From: Acetatifactor sp. | GTDB taxonomy: Bacteria; Bacillota; Clostridia; Lachnospirales; Lachnospiraceae | Direction: 5' to 3' | NCBI GenBank assembly: GCA_029050705.1 | Contig: JAIDME010000494.1 | Coordinates: forward strand, 1 to 35,299 | DNA length: 35,299 bases | Shown: piece by piece, positions 8,775-16,721 of the stretch | Position numbering within the stretch: position 1 is the stretch's first letter | How the letters are laid out: each line of letters opens with the position of its first letter | Translations under genes and position numbers: made by a program | The notes under the pieces: generated by a model | What the model was told of the DNA's origin: nothing | The model's database searches: none | What the model saw: the letters and a program-made list of their open reading frames with translations, nothing else

Positions 8775-10933
8775 ACTTCCATTCCTTCCGTAAGACCTTC
8801 GATCACCCAATAGTTTTTATCGTCGGAACCGCCCGCCAAAAAGCTCCGGTACAGCACCGAACCGTCTTTCTGCTTCAGCTTCACATAGGTAACACCCCCA
8901 TAGGACGTCACAGCCTTCTTCGGTACGAGCAGCACATTCTCCATTTTCCTTGTGGCTACCGTGACGTCAAACCGGCTCAGGCTCCACCTGCCGTCACTGC
9001 CAAAGACGCTGCCCGACATGTCCCCTGCATCCTCGCCGGATACCCGGATCAGTGCGTAGCCATCTCCGAAGAGCTCAGCGCTGACGCATGCCTGATTCAG
9101 CGTCACCACAAGCCCGGTTGTCTTCCTTTTGCTGCCGTCTGCACCGTTATACTCTATATCCGCCACGTTTCCGTAGGTTAACAGACCGTTTGGATCCTCC
9201 ACCATAATGTAGTTGGACCCCTGTTCGGCCAGCATGAGGAGCGCCTGGTTTTTCTGAAGCAAATCTCCGCTTTCCAGCATGTTCCACCACAGCTCCCAGG
9301 ACAGATCCGTGACAATGCCGTCATAAGGCGCCCGAATCTCTGTCATGGCAAAATCCGCTTTCATCTCTTCCACCAGTTTTTCCAGCTCGGCTATGGTCTC
9401 CTTTCCCTGCTCTATGGCCTTTTTGTTCACCTCCTGATTCTGCTTCTCCAGGTCCGTCAGTCTTTCCCGCTGACGTTGAAGTTCCTGCTCTTTTCGGGCC
9501 AGTTCCACATCATTCGGCTGCACGCGGATCTTAAAGAGCACATCCCCCTTCTTCACCTGCTGATACAAATCCACCATCCTCTCTTCGAAATATACAGTGC
9601 CGTATATATCAGGACAACTAATCCACTCCGAGGTCGGATACACAATGGTTCCCTTCTGGGAAAATTCATGGCTGACGCTGCCCATGCCCAGAACCGCCGT
9701 ATTGTCCGCCGTCTGTGTGTCCTTCCTGGTAAGCACCTTGTCCCCTTCCCCCACGCCGGAAAGAATCTCCACATAGACTCCGTCCTGCATGCCGGTCATA
9801 ACGGGGGTATAGACCCGCTCTCCATCCTTTAACACATAGACATAGGAAGCATCCTCCCCTTTCTCTATGGCATCCTTGGGCACGGAAAGCACATCTCTTT
9901 TCACCTGCTTTATGACTGCCACCACAACATAACTGCCCAACTCCACTTCCCCGGCCTCTTCCGGCAGATAAAATGTTGTGAATACCTTACCGTTCTTCTC
10001 CTCCAGACGCCTGTACTCCTCGCTCTCCATTGGCTGGTATTCCACTTCACAGCGCTTTCCGCCGATTATCGCAAATACCTGCTCTGCGCTGTTGATCTCC
10101 GCCTTGCTGATAAATTCGCACTTCAGCAGCCGTCTGTCCGGGTCTGCCACCGCAGCCATAGAACTGCCCGCGCTTATGTAATCATTGTAATTTAATAAAC
10201 GGATATTTGTGACCACACCCTTTTGTTTCGAAAGCACCCGGCTTTCGTTCAGGTCCTGACGCAGCCGATTTAACAGCACTTCATTATACCCGGCATCCAG
10301 CTGGTAGAGTTCCGTCCGCTGCCTGAGCTGTTCTTCCAGCTTTTGTCTGCCGATAAGCGCATTTCTGTATTTAGTCTCATAAAACAGATTGTCCGATTCC
10401 CACTTTTCGTAAGTCAGGTCCTCCTCAGTATCCTCCTCAGGCTTTTCCTTTGCCCAGTTTTCCACTGCCTGTCCCCAGAATTTCTCGTCGCCCCGATACT
10501 TTTCCAGCGACTCCTCCGCTTCCATGCTGTACTCCAGAAATTCCTCCTCACTTCGTGCGATGGACTTTTCCATATCAGCGATCTGACGTTCCAGATTATC
10601 TACGTTGGTCCGTATCAGCGTCTGTCCCTTTCTGACCGCATCCCCGGGCAGAGCCGCATAGCTGTCAAAATTCATGCTCCTTTCCAGAGAACACTCCTCC
10701 GTATACGGACATATCAGACCGCTGTATATGGCGGCATCATACATGTCCCTTCGGGCCGCTGTCTCATAGCTTTCTCCCACACCCGCCGGCTCCAGCAGCA
10801 TCACATCTTCAGGTCCCGGCACAGGAGCGGGCGTCCCGGCGCATCCGGCTGTAAAAACCGTCAGACATACCAATACGAGCAGCGCTGTCAAAAATCTTCT
10901 GCCCGCCCTTCCTGATATCTTCTTTCTCATCAC
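8762..10933 (-). CDS. Tandem double membrane-fusion (HlyD/MacA-like) adaptor lipoprotein
   Basis: A 723-aa extracytoplasmic adaptor. A GTG start at 10933 has AAAGGG seven bases upstream; the adjacent ATG at 10930 is the alternative. A lipobox ending TAGC lies near residue 30. The sequence contains two complete adaptor modules. Module one has a biotinyl-like hairpin near residue 95 (GDAVRKGQTL), a coiled coil, and a distal barrel ending VYVEILSGVGEGDKVL near 395. Module two has a second hairpin (VKKGDVLFKI, about 465), a second coiled coil (470-530), a lipoyl half-motif (IRAPYDGIVTDLSW) and a terminal barrel. A single adaptor is usually 350-450 aa. The start overlaps the stop of the preceding single adaptor, so both are likely made together for the downstream permease. 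Confidence 0.85.
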   Translation of the reverse strand: MMRKKISGRAGRRFLTALLVLVCLTVFTAGCAGTPAPVPGPEDVMLLEPAGVGESYETAARRDMYDAAIYSGLICPYTEECSLERSMNFDSYAALPGDAVRKGQTLIRTNVDNLERQIADMEKSIARSEEEFLEYSMEAEESLEKYRGDEKFWGQAVENWAKEKPEEDTEEDLTYEKWESDNLFYETKYRNALIGRQKLEEQLRQRTELYQLDAGYNEVLLNRLRQDLNESRVLSKQKGVVTNIRLLNYNDYISAGSSMAAVADPDRRLLKCEFISKAEINSAEQVFAIIGGKRCEVEYQPMESEEYRRLEEKNGKVFTTFYLPEEAGEVELGSYVVVAVIKQVKRDVLSVPKDAIEKGEDASYVYVLKDGERVYTPVMTGMQDGVYVEILSGVGEGDKVLTRKDTQTADNTAVLGMGSVSHEFSQKGTIVYPTSEWISCPDIYGTVYFEERMVDLYQQVKKGDVLFKIRVQPNDVELARKEQELQRQRERLTDLEKQNQEVNKKAIEQGKETIAELEKLVEEMKADFAMTEIRAPYDGIVTDLSWELWWNMLESGDLLQKNQALLMLAEQGSNYIMVEDPNGLLTYGNVADIEYNGADGSKRKTTGLVVTLNQACVSAELFGDGYALIRVSGEDAGDMSGSVFGSDGRWSLSRFDVTVATRKMENVLLVPKKAVTSYGGVTYVKLKQKDGSVLYRSFLAGGSDDKNYWVIEGLTEGMEVCIE

Positions 10934-12024
10934 CGAATCACCCTTTCCCCTTCTTCCAGGCCGCTCAGGATTTCCACCATCTCATCGCCGGACAATCCGA
11001 TATCTACCCATCTGATCTGCCTCATGCCGTCCTCGTCCGTCACATAGACATAATATCTGTCGTCCGCGCTGTTGACCGCTGACTTCGGCAGACACAGCAC
11101 CTGCTCCCGACTGTCCAGCACGAACTTAATCGTGCCGCTGGTGCCCACCTCGATCCCGGTAGTCATAGGTCCTGCGTGTACGCTGAACTGCTGAATCTCC
11201 CCCCAGTTAGAGATGTCATAGGGCAGCAGCTCATACTGACCCTTAGCGCTGCCGGTAATGACAGACATATCCACCGTTTCCCCCTCTGTGAAACAATCGC
11301 TGTATTCCGGAGCCTCCGCCTCAAACAGACATCTGGAATTATCCACAATCATCATAATGGTCTCTCCGGCTCTGGAGGTAGAATTCTCCAGCCGCTCCTG
11401 CAGCTTGTATATCATCCCGTCCATCCCGGCATAGACGCGGCAGCGGCTCAGTTCCTGCCTGAGCGCTTCCAGTTCCTGCCTGTCCAGCTCCAGCGCATCG
11501 CCGCAATCCTCCCTCTGGTAGCGGTAATTCTTCTCAATGCCGGCGAGGACCTCGTCCAGCCCTTCTTTATTGTAATAGTTGTTGTAGAGATAGTTCACCC
11601 ATGCCTGGGATATGTCCAGCGCTTCGTTCATTTCCGTATACTCCAGAAGCAGTTCGTTTCTCCTGATCCTGTACTCCAGATCCTCTATCTGCTTCTCCAG
11701 ATTTCCGGCGGACAGCTCCGCCAGCAGCGCACCCTTCTTTACAATATCCCCTTCCTCCACATACACCTTATCCACCAGACGCCCCGTCAGGGAAAAACTT
11801 ATCTCCTGCTCCTTCTGCTGTCGATAGGTACAATCCAGCTTTGCAGTCAGAACCACATCTCCGATTCCGGCAATGATGTAATTGTTGGAAAGCGTATCGT
11901 CAGATTCCTCCACCATGATAAGAGGCTCCTCCGGAGTCTGCATCTCACAGCCGCATAGCAGCATCGCCGCCGCGCTGCAGACACAGAATATCTTAAATCC
12001 CGTCTGCGCTCTGTATTTCCCCAT
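10930..12024 (-). CDS. Membrane-fusion (HlyD/MacA-like) adaptor lipoprotein
   Basis: A 364-aa adaptor. The ATG at 12024 follows GGAGG by eight bases; the longer frame to 12090 has no ribosome site. The N-terminus is a lipoprotein signal with lipobox LLCGC near residue 27. Barrel/lipoyl halves (VYVEEGDIVKKGALLAELS) flank a coiled coil of about 90 residues. The C-terminus ends in the adaptor motif VEILSGLEEGERVI. It opens the exporter operon with the double adaptor, permease and two ATPases. In a Gram-positive cell the adaptor would sit on the outer face of the membrane and link to the permease ectodomains. The cargo cannot be read from sequence. Confidence 0.85.
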   Translation of the reverse strand: MGKYRAQTGFKIFCVCSAAAMLLCGCEMQTPEEPLIMVEESDDTLSNNYIIAGIGDVVLTAKLDCTYRQQKEQEISFSLTGRLVDKVYVEEGDIVKKGALLAELSAGNLEKQIEDLEYRIRRNELLLEYTEMNEALDISQAWVNYLYNNYYNKEGLDEVLAGIEKNYRYQREDCGDALELDRQELEALRQELSRCRVYAGMDGMIYKLQERLENSTSRAGETIMMIVDNSRCLFEAEAPEYSDCFTEGETVDMSVITGSAKGQYELLPYDISNWGEIQQFSVHAGPMTTGIEVGTSGTIKFVLDSREQVLCLPKSAVNSADDRYYVYVTDEDGMRQIRWVDIGLSGDEMVEILSGLEEGERVIR

Positions 12025-12134
12025 CCTTAATACCTCCGATTTCCCTCTCACGGACTTCTGACTGATATTGTACCCTCCGCGGCAAAACAATTCTGCCTAT
12101 TCCTTGTCCTTTTATTATGCAAATTTTGCTATGT

Positions 12135-12165
12135 ATTATATTCCGCTCTGAGGAGCCCCTGTCAG
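12135..12165 (-). promoter_or_regulatory. Possible promoter of the exporter operon, 19-bp spacer
   Basis: CTGACA at 12165-12160 and a perfect TATAAT at 12140-12135 on the minus strand are separated by 19 bp. The spacer contains a small dyad (GCTC-CTCA-GAGC). The -35 box overlaps the stop codon of the upstream U32-like gene. The leader to the adaptor ATG would be about 100 bases. The long spacer makes the promoter weak or regulated; it may also be coincidental. Confidence 0.35.
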
Positions 12166-13064
12166 CTTCTTATGGCCTGCCGGAACCGGGACAGCAGGCC
12201 GTCTATCTTTCCCCTGATGAACTCTCTGCTCTCCTCCTTCACGAGATAATACAGGTAGTTGTCTCTCACAAAATCTCCGGACATTCCCCTTCCCATGATC
12301 TTGAAATTGACAAAGCCCCTGTCTATATAATCCCCGATTTCTTCATTGGAGATAAAAGCAGGACGTTTCATGCAGTCCTCAAGACTTTTTTGTGCCGCCC
12401 GGTTCGGACAGGGAAACTCTGTGGCGCGACCCGCCCCCCCCAGTTGTACCATCGACTGATGCCGATAATGCTCGGCGCGTCTGGTACAGCCCGGAAAACA
12501 GATCTCGTTTACCAGAATCTCCACCCGGCCCGCCTGATCTCCAACAGCCTCCAGCGCCTGCCTGTCATGATTCAGGTCATAGTCCAGAACTACCAGAAAA
12601 TAATCCTTATTCAGTTCCTCCAGAAGTCTTTCCACCCCCGTTATCCGTTTGGTGGTGGAAGAGATCAGCTTGTACTTCGGATATTTCTCCCGAAGATATT
12701 CCTCCAGAACGGGCAGGTTCACCAACACCTGATTGAGACCGTTGTCCGCCATTTCCATGATCAGGTTACAATAGGGATCCTGCAGATGCTTCTCCTCCAG
12801 CAGACTGTTGGTCCATGTGAAGCGGACAGGAACCTCCCTGTCATTATAGATCTTGAGTATGGCCTCTATCTCCTGCCTCCCGACACTTCCCATCACAGCC
12901 CTGCCCCCGTTCCATATTGCTCCCGGAAAGGTTCCGTAAACGGATCCGATCCGATAGCCCTCCCGGAAGCACTCCGGGTAATCCTTCATCAGATTCAGAA
13001 GGATCTGATTCAACAGTCTGAAATAACAAAATCCGGGCAGATGCCAATATATTTCCTTCACCAT
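12162..13064 (-). CDS. U32 peptidase-like protein, copy 2
   Basis: A 300-aa soluble protein with no signal peptide. It has the general look of U32 family proteins: a TIM-barrel-like pattern, VVLDYDLN, and VEILVNEICFPGCTRRAEHY. It is clearly paralogous to the preceding gene, sharing REG-x-RI, FP-x-x-x-WNGGR, YCN-x-x-M-x-x-ADNG and the CxxxC...HY block. Cysteines form C-x3-C followed 27 residues later by FPCP. Similar cysteine clusters hold an iron-sulfur cluster in the U32 proteins UbiU/UbiV and in tRNA/rRNA hydroxylation factors, so a metal cofactor is plausible but unproven. The ATG lies one base after the upstream stop (TGATATG), with GGAGG six bases before it inside that gene's end, implying coupled translation. 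The true role is unknown. Confidence 0.6.
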   Translation of the reverse strand: MVKEIYWHLPGFCYFRLLNQILLNLMKDYPECFREGYRIGSVYGTFPGAIWNGGRAVMGSVGRQEIEAILKIYNDREVPVRFTWTNSLLEEKHLQDPYCNLIMEMADNGLNQVLVNLPVLEEYLREKYPKYKLISSTTKRITGVERLLEELNKDYFLVVLDYDLNHDRQALEAVGDQAGRVEILVNEICFPGCTRRAEHYRHQSMVQLGGAGRATEFPCPNRAAQKSLEDCMKRPAFISNEEIGDYIDRGFVNFKIMGRGMSGDFVRDNYLYYLVKEESREFIRGKIDGLLSRFRQAIRS

Positions 13065-13065
13065 A

Positions 13066-14025
13066 TCATTCCTCCGGTATCCATTTCCTGGGTTTCATTT
13101 GATTCCATGTGATCACCTTGTTCGTCACCAGACTGTTTAACAGCATGATCCTTGCCTTGCCCTGGTGCTCCGGCTTTATCATGTAATGACAGTAGGTCTC
13201 CACAAGGTTAAATGAATTGGCCGTGCGCCCCTCCAGCTTAAAGTTCTTAAACCCCATGGGTACATATTTCTCCCAGATTTCCTCGGGAGAAATGTAGGTG
13301 CTGTAGTCCAGTATGTCGTAAATGGTATTATTCTGCCCGTACTCGCAGTGCCAGCCTTCCAGCGGAATCTGCTTATCCGGCGGCATCCGGCGGTTCTTTA
13401 ACAAAATACGCTGGTTCTTCGCAATGCTCTCATAATGCTTTCCCCTTCTGGGACAATCAGGCGTACAAACGGCATTCACCAGTATTTCACACCGGCCCCT
13501 GTCATGAATTTTCTCCAGCTCCTCAAATTTTCCATTAAAATTGTAATCCAATACAACCAGGTTGTAATCTTTTCCCAGCTCCTCGTTCACAAGATCAATA
13601 TCCCGAATCTCCTTACAGGTGGAGCTGTTCAGCTTATAGCCGGGATAATTTTCCCTGACATACTCCTCCAAAAGCGGCGAGAACACTATGACCTCGTTCA
13701 TCCCGTTATCCGCCGCACGCATACAGAAATTACAGTAGGAATCCTTTAAATCCTCTGCGTTTAACAGCATATTGGTGTAGGTATAACGGATGGGAATCCC
13801 CTTTTCGTTGACGGCCTTCACCACATTTTTCACAAAAGCCCCGTCGCACTGGTCAAAGTTGGACATCCTTCCCCCGTTCCAGAGGGATGTGGGGAACTCC
13901 CCGAAAAAGGATGCAATCCTGACGCCCTCCCTGAAAAAGTCGGGACGCAGCTCCTGAAGCCCGACAAACAGCATATTCAACGGGAAATTCTGCCTCAGAC
14001 CGGGCAGATGAAAATTCACTTCCAT
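13066..14025 (-). CDS. U32 peptidase-like protein, copy 1
   Basis: A 319-aa soluble protein and paralogue of the gene that follows. GGAG lies seven bases before the ATG. Shared blocks include REGVRIASFFGEFP, WNGGR, IPIRYTYTN, ADNGMNEV, LVVLDYNFN and CEILVNAVCTPDCPRRGKHY. A further Cys occurs in GWHCEYG and two more in YCNFCM. The U32 family includes collagenase-like proteases and iron-sulfur hydroxylation factors that often act as heterodimers of paralogues; this tandem pair fits the second pattern better because of the cysteines. It sits after a terminator-like hairpin at the end of the transporter operon, so its expression may be lower than that of the upstream genes. The family call is by eye. 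Confidence 0.6.
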   Translation of the reverse strand: MEVNFHLPGLRQNFPLNMLFVGLQELRPDFFREGVRIASFFGEFPTSLWNGGRMSNFDQCDGAFVKNVVKAVNEKGIPIRYTYTNMLLNAEDLKDSYCNFCMRAADNGMNEVIVFSPLLEEYVRENYPGYKLNSSTCKEIRDIDLVNEELGKDYNLVVLDYNFNGKFEELEKIHDRGRCEILVNAVCTPDCPRRGKHYESIAKNQRILLKNRRMPPDKQIPLEGWHCEYGQNNTIYDILDYSTYISPEEIWEKYVPMGFKNFKLEGRTANSFNLVETYCHYMIKPEHQGKARIMLLNSLVTNKVITWNQMKPRKWIPEE

Positions 14026-14047
14026 TGCTCTTCTCCTATCCTGATTG

Positions 14048-14079
14048 AAAAAGGACGGTGCCCGGAAACACCGCCCTTT
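14048..14079 (-). terminator. Intrinsic terminator between solute-binding protein and U32 genes
   Basis: In minus-strand RNA an 11-bp stem (AAAGGGCGGUG paired with CACCGUCCUUU, one G-U pair) closes an 8-base loop and is followed by UUC, giving a short run of five U including the stem end. It lies 26 bases after the stop of the solute-binding protein gene and just before the U32 pair, so it may end the operon or allow partial read-through. Confidence 0.75.
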
Positions 14080-14104
14080 ACAATAATTCAGAAATTCATT
14101 TCCT

Positions 14105-15601
14105 TTACTTGTTTGCCTCTTCTACAGCTGTATACCACTTGGTCTTGACAGCTTCGATGTTAGCAGCCACATCTGCGCCGGGGTAAAGCTTATAAGTAAA
14201 ATCGTTACCCAGATCGATATCGGGTATGAAGCTCTCATACTTTACGGTTCCGCCTTCGGTGGACATTCTCGCGCAGGTCTCCTCCACGGTACGAATGTTG
14301 TCCGCACAGTCATAGTAACCTGCCAGATGGGGATTAACATCCTCATAACCGGGGATGGGCTCTGTCCAGAGATTGAATGCAAACATGATCTTCCATGCCC
14401 TCTCCTCGTCATAGCATGCAGGAAGCGCCCAGACATTGTCATCGTATGCGTTGACATAGTGACCGCAGTCAGGTCCGATGGGGAACATCAGGAAGCCCAT
14501 TTCATCTTCCATGTTACCGTAATCGCCGTTGGCAGTCATAGCATATGCCTGCTCGCACAGGAATACGAATTTTCCCTCATCTCTGAAAGCTGCTTTGAAA
14601 TAATCCCACTCTGTTCCCTCGGGCTGGGGATACTCATACTTCTCCATAATTTCCACGGCCCAGTTCACAGCCTTAACCGTCTTGGGATCCTCCAGGTTGC
14701 ACACATACTGGCCGTCTTCCATGCCAAACAGGGAACTTCCGTTGGAGTAAACGGCAGCCAGGGCAAACTGTCCTCTGTTACCGCACATGGGATAGATGTC
14801 CTGCACGCCATCGCTGTCAACGTCGCCGCCGGCCATGATCTTATCCATGATCTCTTCCCACTTTTCCCAGGTCCACTCGTTGCTCGCCTGCAGATCATAA
14901 AGGTCATCCGCAGTCATACCCGTAGTCTGCTCCAACAGCCTGATGTTGAAATACATGCCGTCACGGGGCTCCGGCACGCCCGCATAAAAGGCATAGATGG
15001 AATCGCCCTTGGAATACAGGTTACACTGTCCGTTCTGCTGGAACTTTTTCTCTGAGAAATCCAGGCAGTCAAGCGTTGCAACGTCATACATCAATCCCTG
15101 CTTCATGGCGGAAATCATCGCGCCCTGAGTGTTGGTAATAAAAATGTAGTTGTTGTCATCGCCGCCGGTGGTAACGTAATCCACAAAGGATGTATGGCAG
15201 TCGCCCCAGCCGCCCAGAGCCTCCTGACTCATGGTAAAGTTGTAGGTCTCCTGGATCCACTCACGCCATTCTTCCTTTGCCTCGCCGTAGTCATCGTTGG
15301 AGGTTCCCTCTCCGAACCAGGACCAGATCTTAATGTCCATGCCGCCCAGGTCATAGACATTGCCGTTCTCATCCGTGAGAATGGGATACTTGCTCACCTC
15401 ACCCTGCTCTTCGGGTTCGGACTCGCTTCCCTGGCTGTCTGCAGGGCTCTCTGACTGAACCTCGCTGTTCGAGCCTTCAGGTGCATTGCTGCCTGATTCC
15501 TGTGAGGAATCACCCCCCCCATTTCCGCAGGCCGCCATACTTACGGCCATAACGGTTGCGAGAGAAGCTGCCATCAGTTTTCTAAACATTTTTCTCTTCA
15601 T
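14105..15601 (-). CDS. Extracellular solute-binding lipoprotein (sugar ABC importer 2)
   Basis: A 498-aa family 1 solute-binding protein. AGGAGG lies five bases before the ATG. The signal peptide ends in the lipobox MAAC near residue 24, followed by a 45-residue Ser/Gly/Glu linker. The mature domain begins near residue 75. Repeated aromatic residues (IKIWSWFGEG, YNFTMSQEALGGWGD, NEWTWEKWEEIMDKI) are typical of oligosaccharide-binding proteins of this fold. It should capture a sugar for the permease pair encoded directly upstream. A 112-bp gap with a stable hairpin separates it from the permease gene, and a terminator follows it. This arrangement often raises the level of a binding protein over its permeases. 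The ligand is presumed, from context, to be a xylan-derived or other plant oligosaccharide. Confidence 0.88.
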   Translation of the reverse strand: MKRKMFRKLMAASLATVMAVSMAACGNGGGDSSQESGSNAPEGSNSEVQSESPADSQGSESEPEEQGEVSKYPILTDENGNVYDLGGMDIKIWSWFGEGTSNDDYGEAKEEWREWIQETYNFTMSQEALGGWGDCHTSFVDYVTTGGDDNNYIFITNTQGAMISAMKQGLMYDVATLDCLDFSEKKFQQNGQCNLYSKGDSIYAFYAGVPEPRDGMYFNIRLLEQTTGMTADDLYDLQASNEWTWEKWEEIMDKIMAGGDVDSDGVQDIYPMCGNRGQFALAAVYSNGSSLFGMEDGQYVCNLEDPKTVKAVNWAVEIMEKYEYPQPEGTEWDYFKAAFRDEGKFVFLCEQAYAMTANGDYGNMEDEMGFLMFPIGPDCGHYVNAYDDNVWALPACYDEERAWKIMFAFNLWTEPIPGYEDVNPHLAGYYDCADNIRTVEETCARMSTEGGTVKYESFIPDIDLGNDFTYKLYPGADVAANIEAVKTKWYTAVEEANK

Positions 15602-15654
15602 ATTTTCCTCCTTTTTATTGAAAAGTATCTATATATATCCCTTTCATCCTCCCC

Positions 15655-15679
15655 GAGGGCATTTTTCCGGGATGCCCCC
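15655..15679 (-). other. Intercistronic hairpin upstream of the binding-protein gene
   Basis: In the minus-strand transcript GGGGGCAU pairs with AUGCCCUC (eight pairs, one G-U) around a 9-base loop. It lies in the 112-bp gap between the permease stop and the binding-protein start. No U-tract follows on the minus strand, so it is not a standard terminator. It may be a processing or stabilising element. A smaller perfect hairpin, TAAGC-CCG-GCTTA, overlaps the permease stop codon. Confidence 0.4.
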
Positions 15680-15713
15680 TTTCAGAAACCGGGAAATATA
15701 TCATAAGCCGGGC

Positions 15714-16721
15714 TTACATCTTGATTCCTGAACTGCTTAAGCTCTCCACAAATCCCTTCTGCGCAAAAAGGTACAGGATGATAAGGGGTACTATGATCAT
15801 CAGTACACCGGTGGAGAGAATACAGTTTGCCAATGCCTGGGAAACCTGAGTCCCCTGTGCCACGCCAAGCTCCCTGCCGATATATACGCCCAGATTATCC
15901 ACCACCTGGGTCAGCGATGTGCTGAGCAGCTGGGTGGTTCCCAAAAACATACCGGAATAAAAACCGTCCGTCCACTGCCATACAAAGGCGAAGAGGAAAC
16001 AGGATGTCAGGATGGGCTTCGCGTCCGGCAGCATGATCCTGAAAAAGGTCTTTAAAGTGCCGCAGCCATCCACATAAGCCGCCTCCTCCAGCTCCTTAGG
16101 AATATTCCTGAAGAACTGCCGGATCATGTAGATATACAGTCCGTTTTTCAGCCCCATACAGGTAATGCTTAAGAGATAATAAGGGAGCACGGAACCTCTC
16201 ATATTGACTGCACTTCCTGTTATCAGCTTGAAAAGTCCGAATATATCAAAAAACCTGAAATTCAGATACAGGGACGAGGAAATGGTCTGGGGCGGGATCA
16301 GTATCACCAGGATTACGCAGGCAAACCAGAAATTTTTAAAGGGAAACTTAAATCTGGCAAAGCCGTACCCCACCAGCGTACACACTGCAATCTGCACCAG
16401 CGCTATGGTCAGAGATATGGTAAAGGTGTTAAGCAGTCCCTGGCTGTATTTCATGATACCCGCTGCCAGCTTGTAATTGTCCGTTGTAAAATTCTGAGGG
16501 ATGGAGACCACAATGGGATTATACAGGTCATCCTCCGACATAAAGCTGACGGAAATCTTATTAAATATGGGCTGCAGGATCAGAAAACACAAACCGAAAA
16601 GCATGACAAATCTGCAAATGCTGATCCCCCATTCGAGACCCGTCTTCCTGAGCAGATAGCCGCCGGACTTCCTGTTCCTCTCCCAGAAATTACTGTATTT
16701 CCCTGTGTTAACCTTACTCAT
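15714..16721 (-). CDS. Carbohydrate ABC importer permease, MalG type (importer 2)
   Basis: A 335-aa inner-membrane permease with about six membrane spans. The ATG at 16721 follows GGAGG by ten bases and overlaps the end of the MalF-type gene by eight bases; the frame extends to 16772 but without a ribosome site. The EAA loop that docks on the ATPase is seen as ELEEAAYVDGCGTLKTFFRI followed by MLPDAKP. The N-terminal span contains LCFLILQPIF. The C-terminus ends in LSSSGIKM, as usual for MalG-like proteins. It pairs with the preceding permease and the following binding protein. No cognate ATPase is encoded in the window. Confidence 0.9.
   Translation of the reverse strand: MSKVNTGKYSNFWERNRKSGGYLLRKTGLEWGISICRFVMLFGLCFLILQPIFNKISVSFMSEDDLYNPIVVSIPQNFTTDNYKLAAGIMKYSQGLLNTFTISLTIALVQIAVCTLVGYGFARFKFPFKNFWFACVILVILIPPQTISSSLYLNFRFFDIFGLFKLITGSAVNMRGSVLPYYLLSITCMGLKNGLYIYMIRQFFRNIPKELEEAAYVDGCGTLKTFFRIMLPDAKPILTSCFLFAFVWQWTDGFYSGMFLGTTQLLSTSLTQVVDNLGVYIGRELGVAQGTQVSQALANCILSTGVLMIIVPLIILYLFAQKGFVESLSSSGIKM

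Noticed and set aside
12111-12130. AGCAAAATTTGC on the minus strand upstream of the adaptor gene, resembling one half of the operator at 27463-27474
   Set aside because: Ten bases match, but there is no second copy 21 bp away and the sequence is a simple AT-rich palindrome, so it may be chance.
12117-13112. A 331-codon open frame on the plus strand
   Set aside because: It is opposite the U32-like gene with no domain resemblance. The U32-like frame is supported by its paralogue and by its ribosome site.
16200-16480. Short plus-strand open frame that could be a small gene
   Set aside because: It is the complement of the MalG-type permease coding region, with no ribosome binding site.
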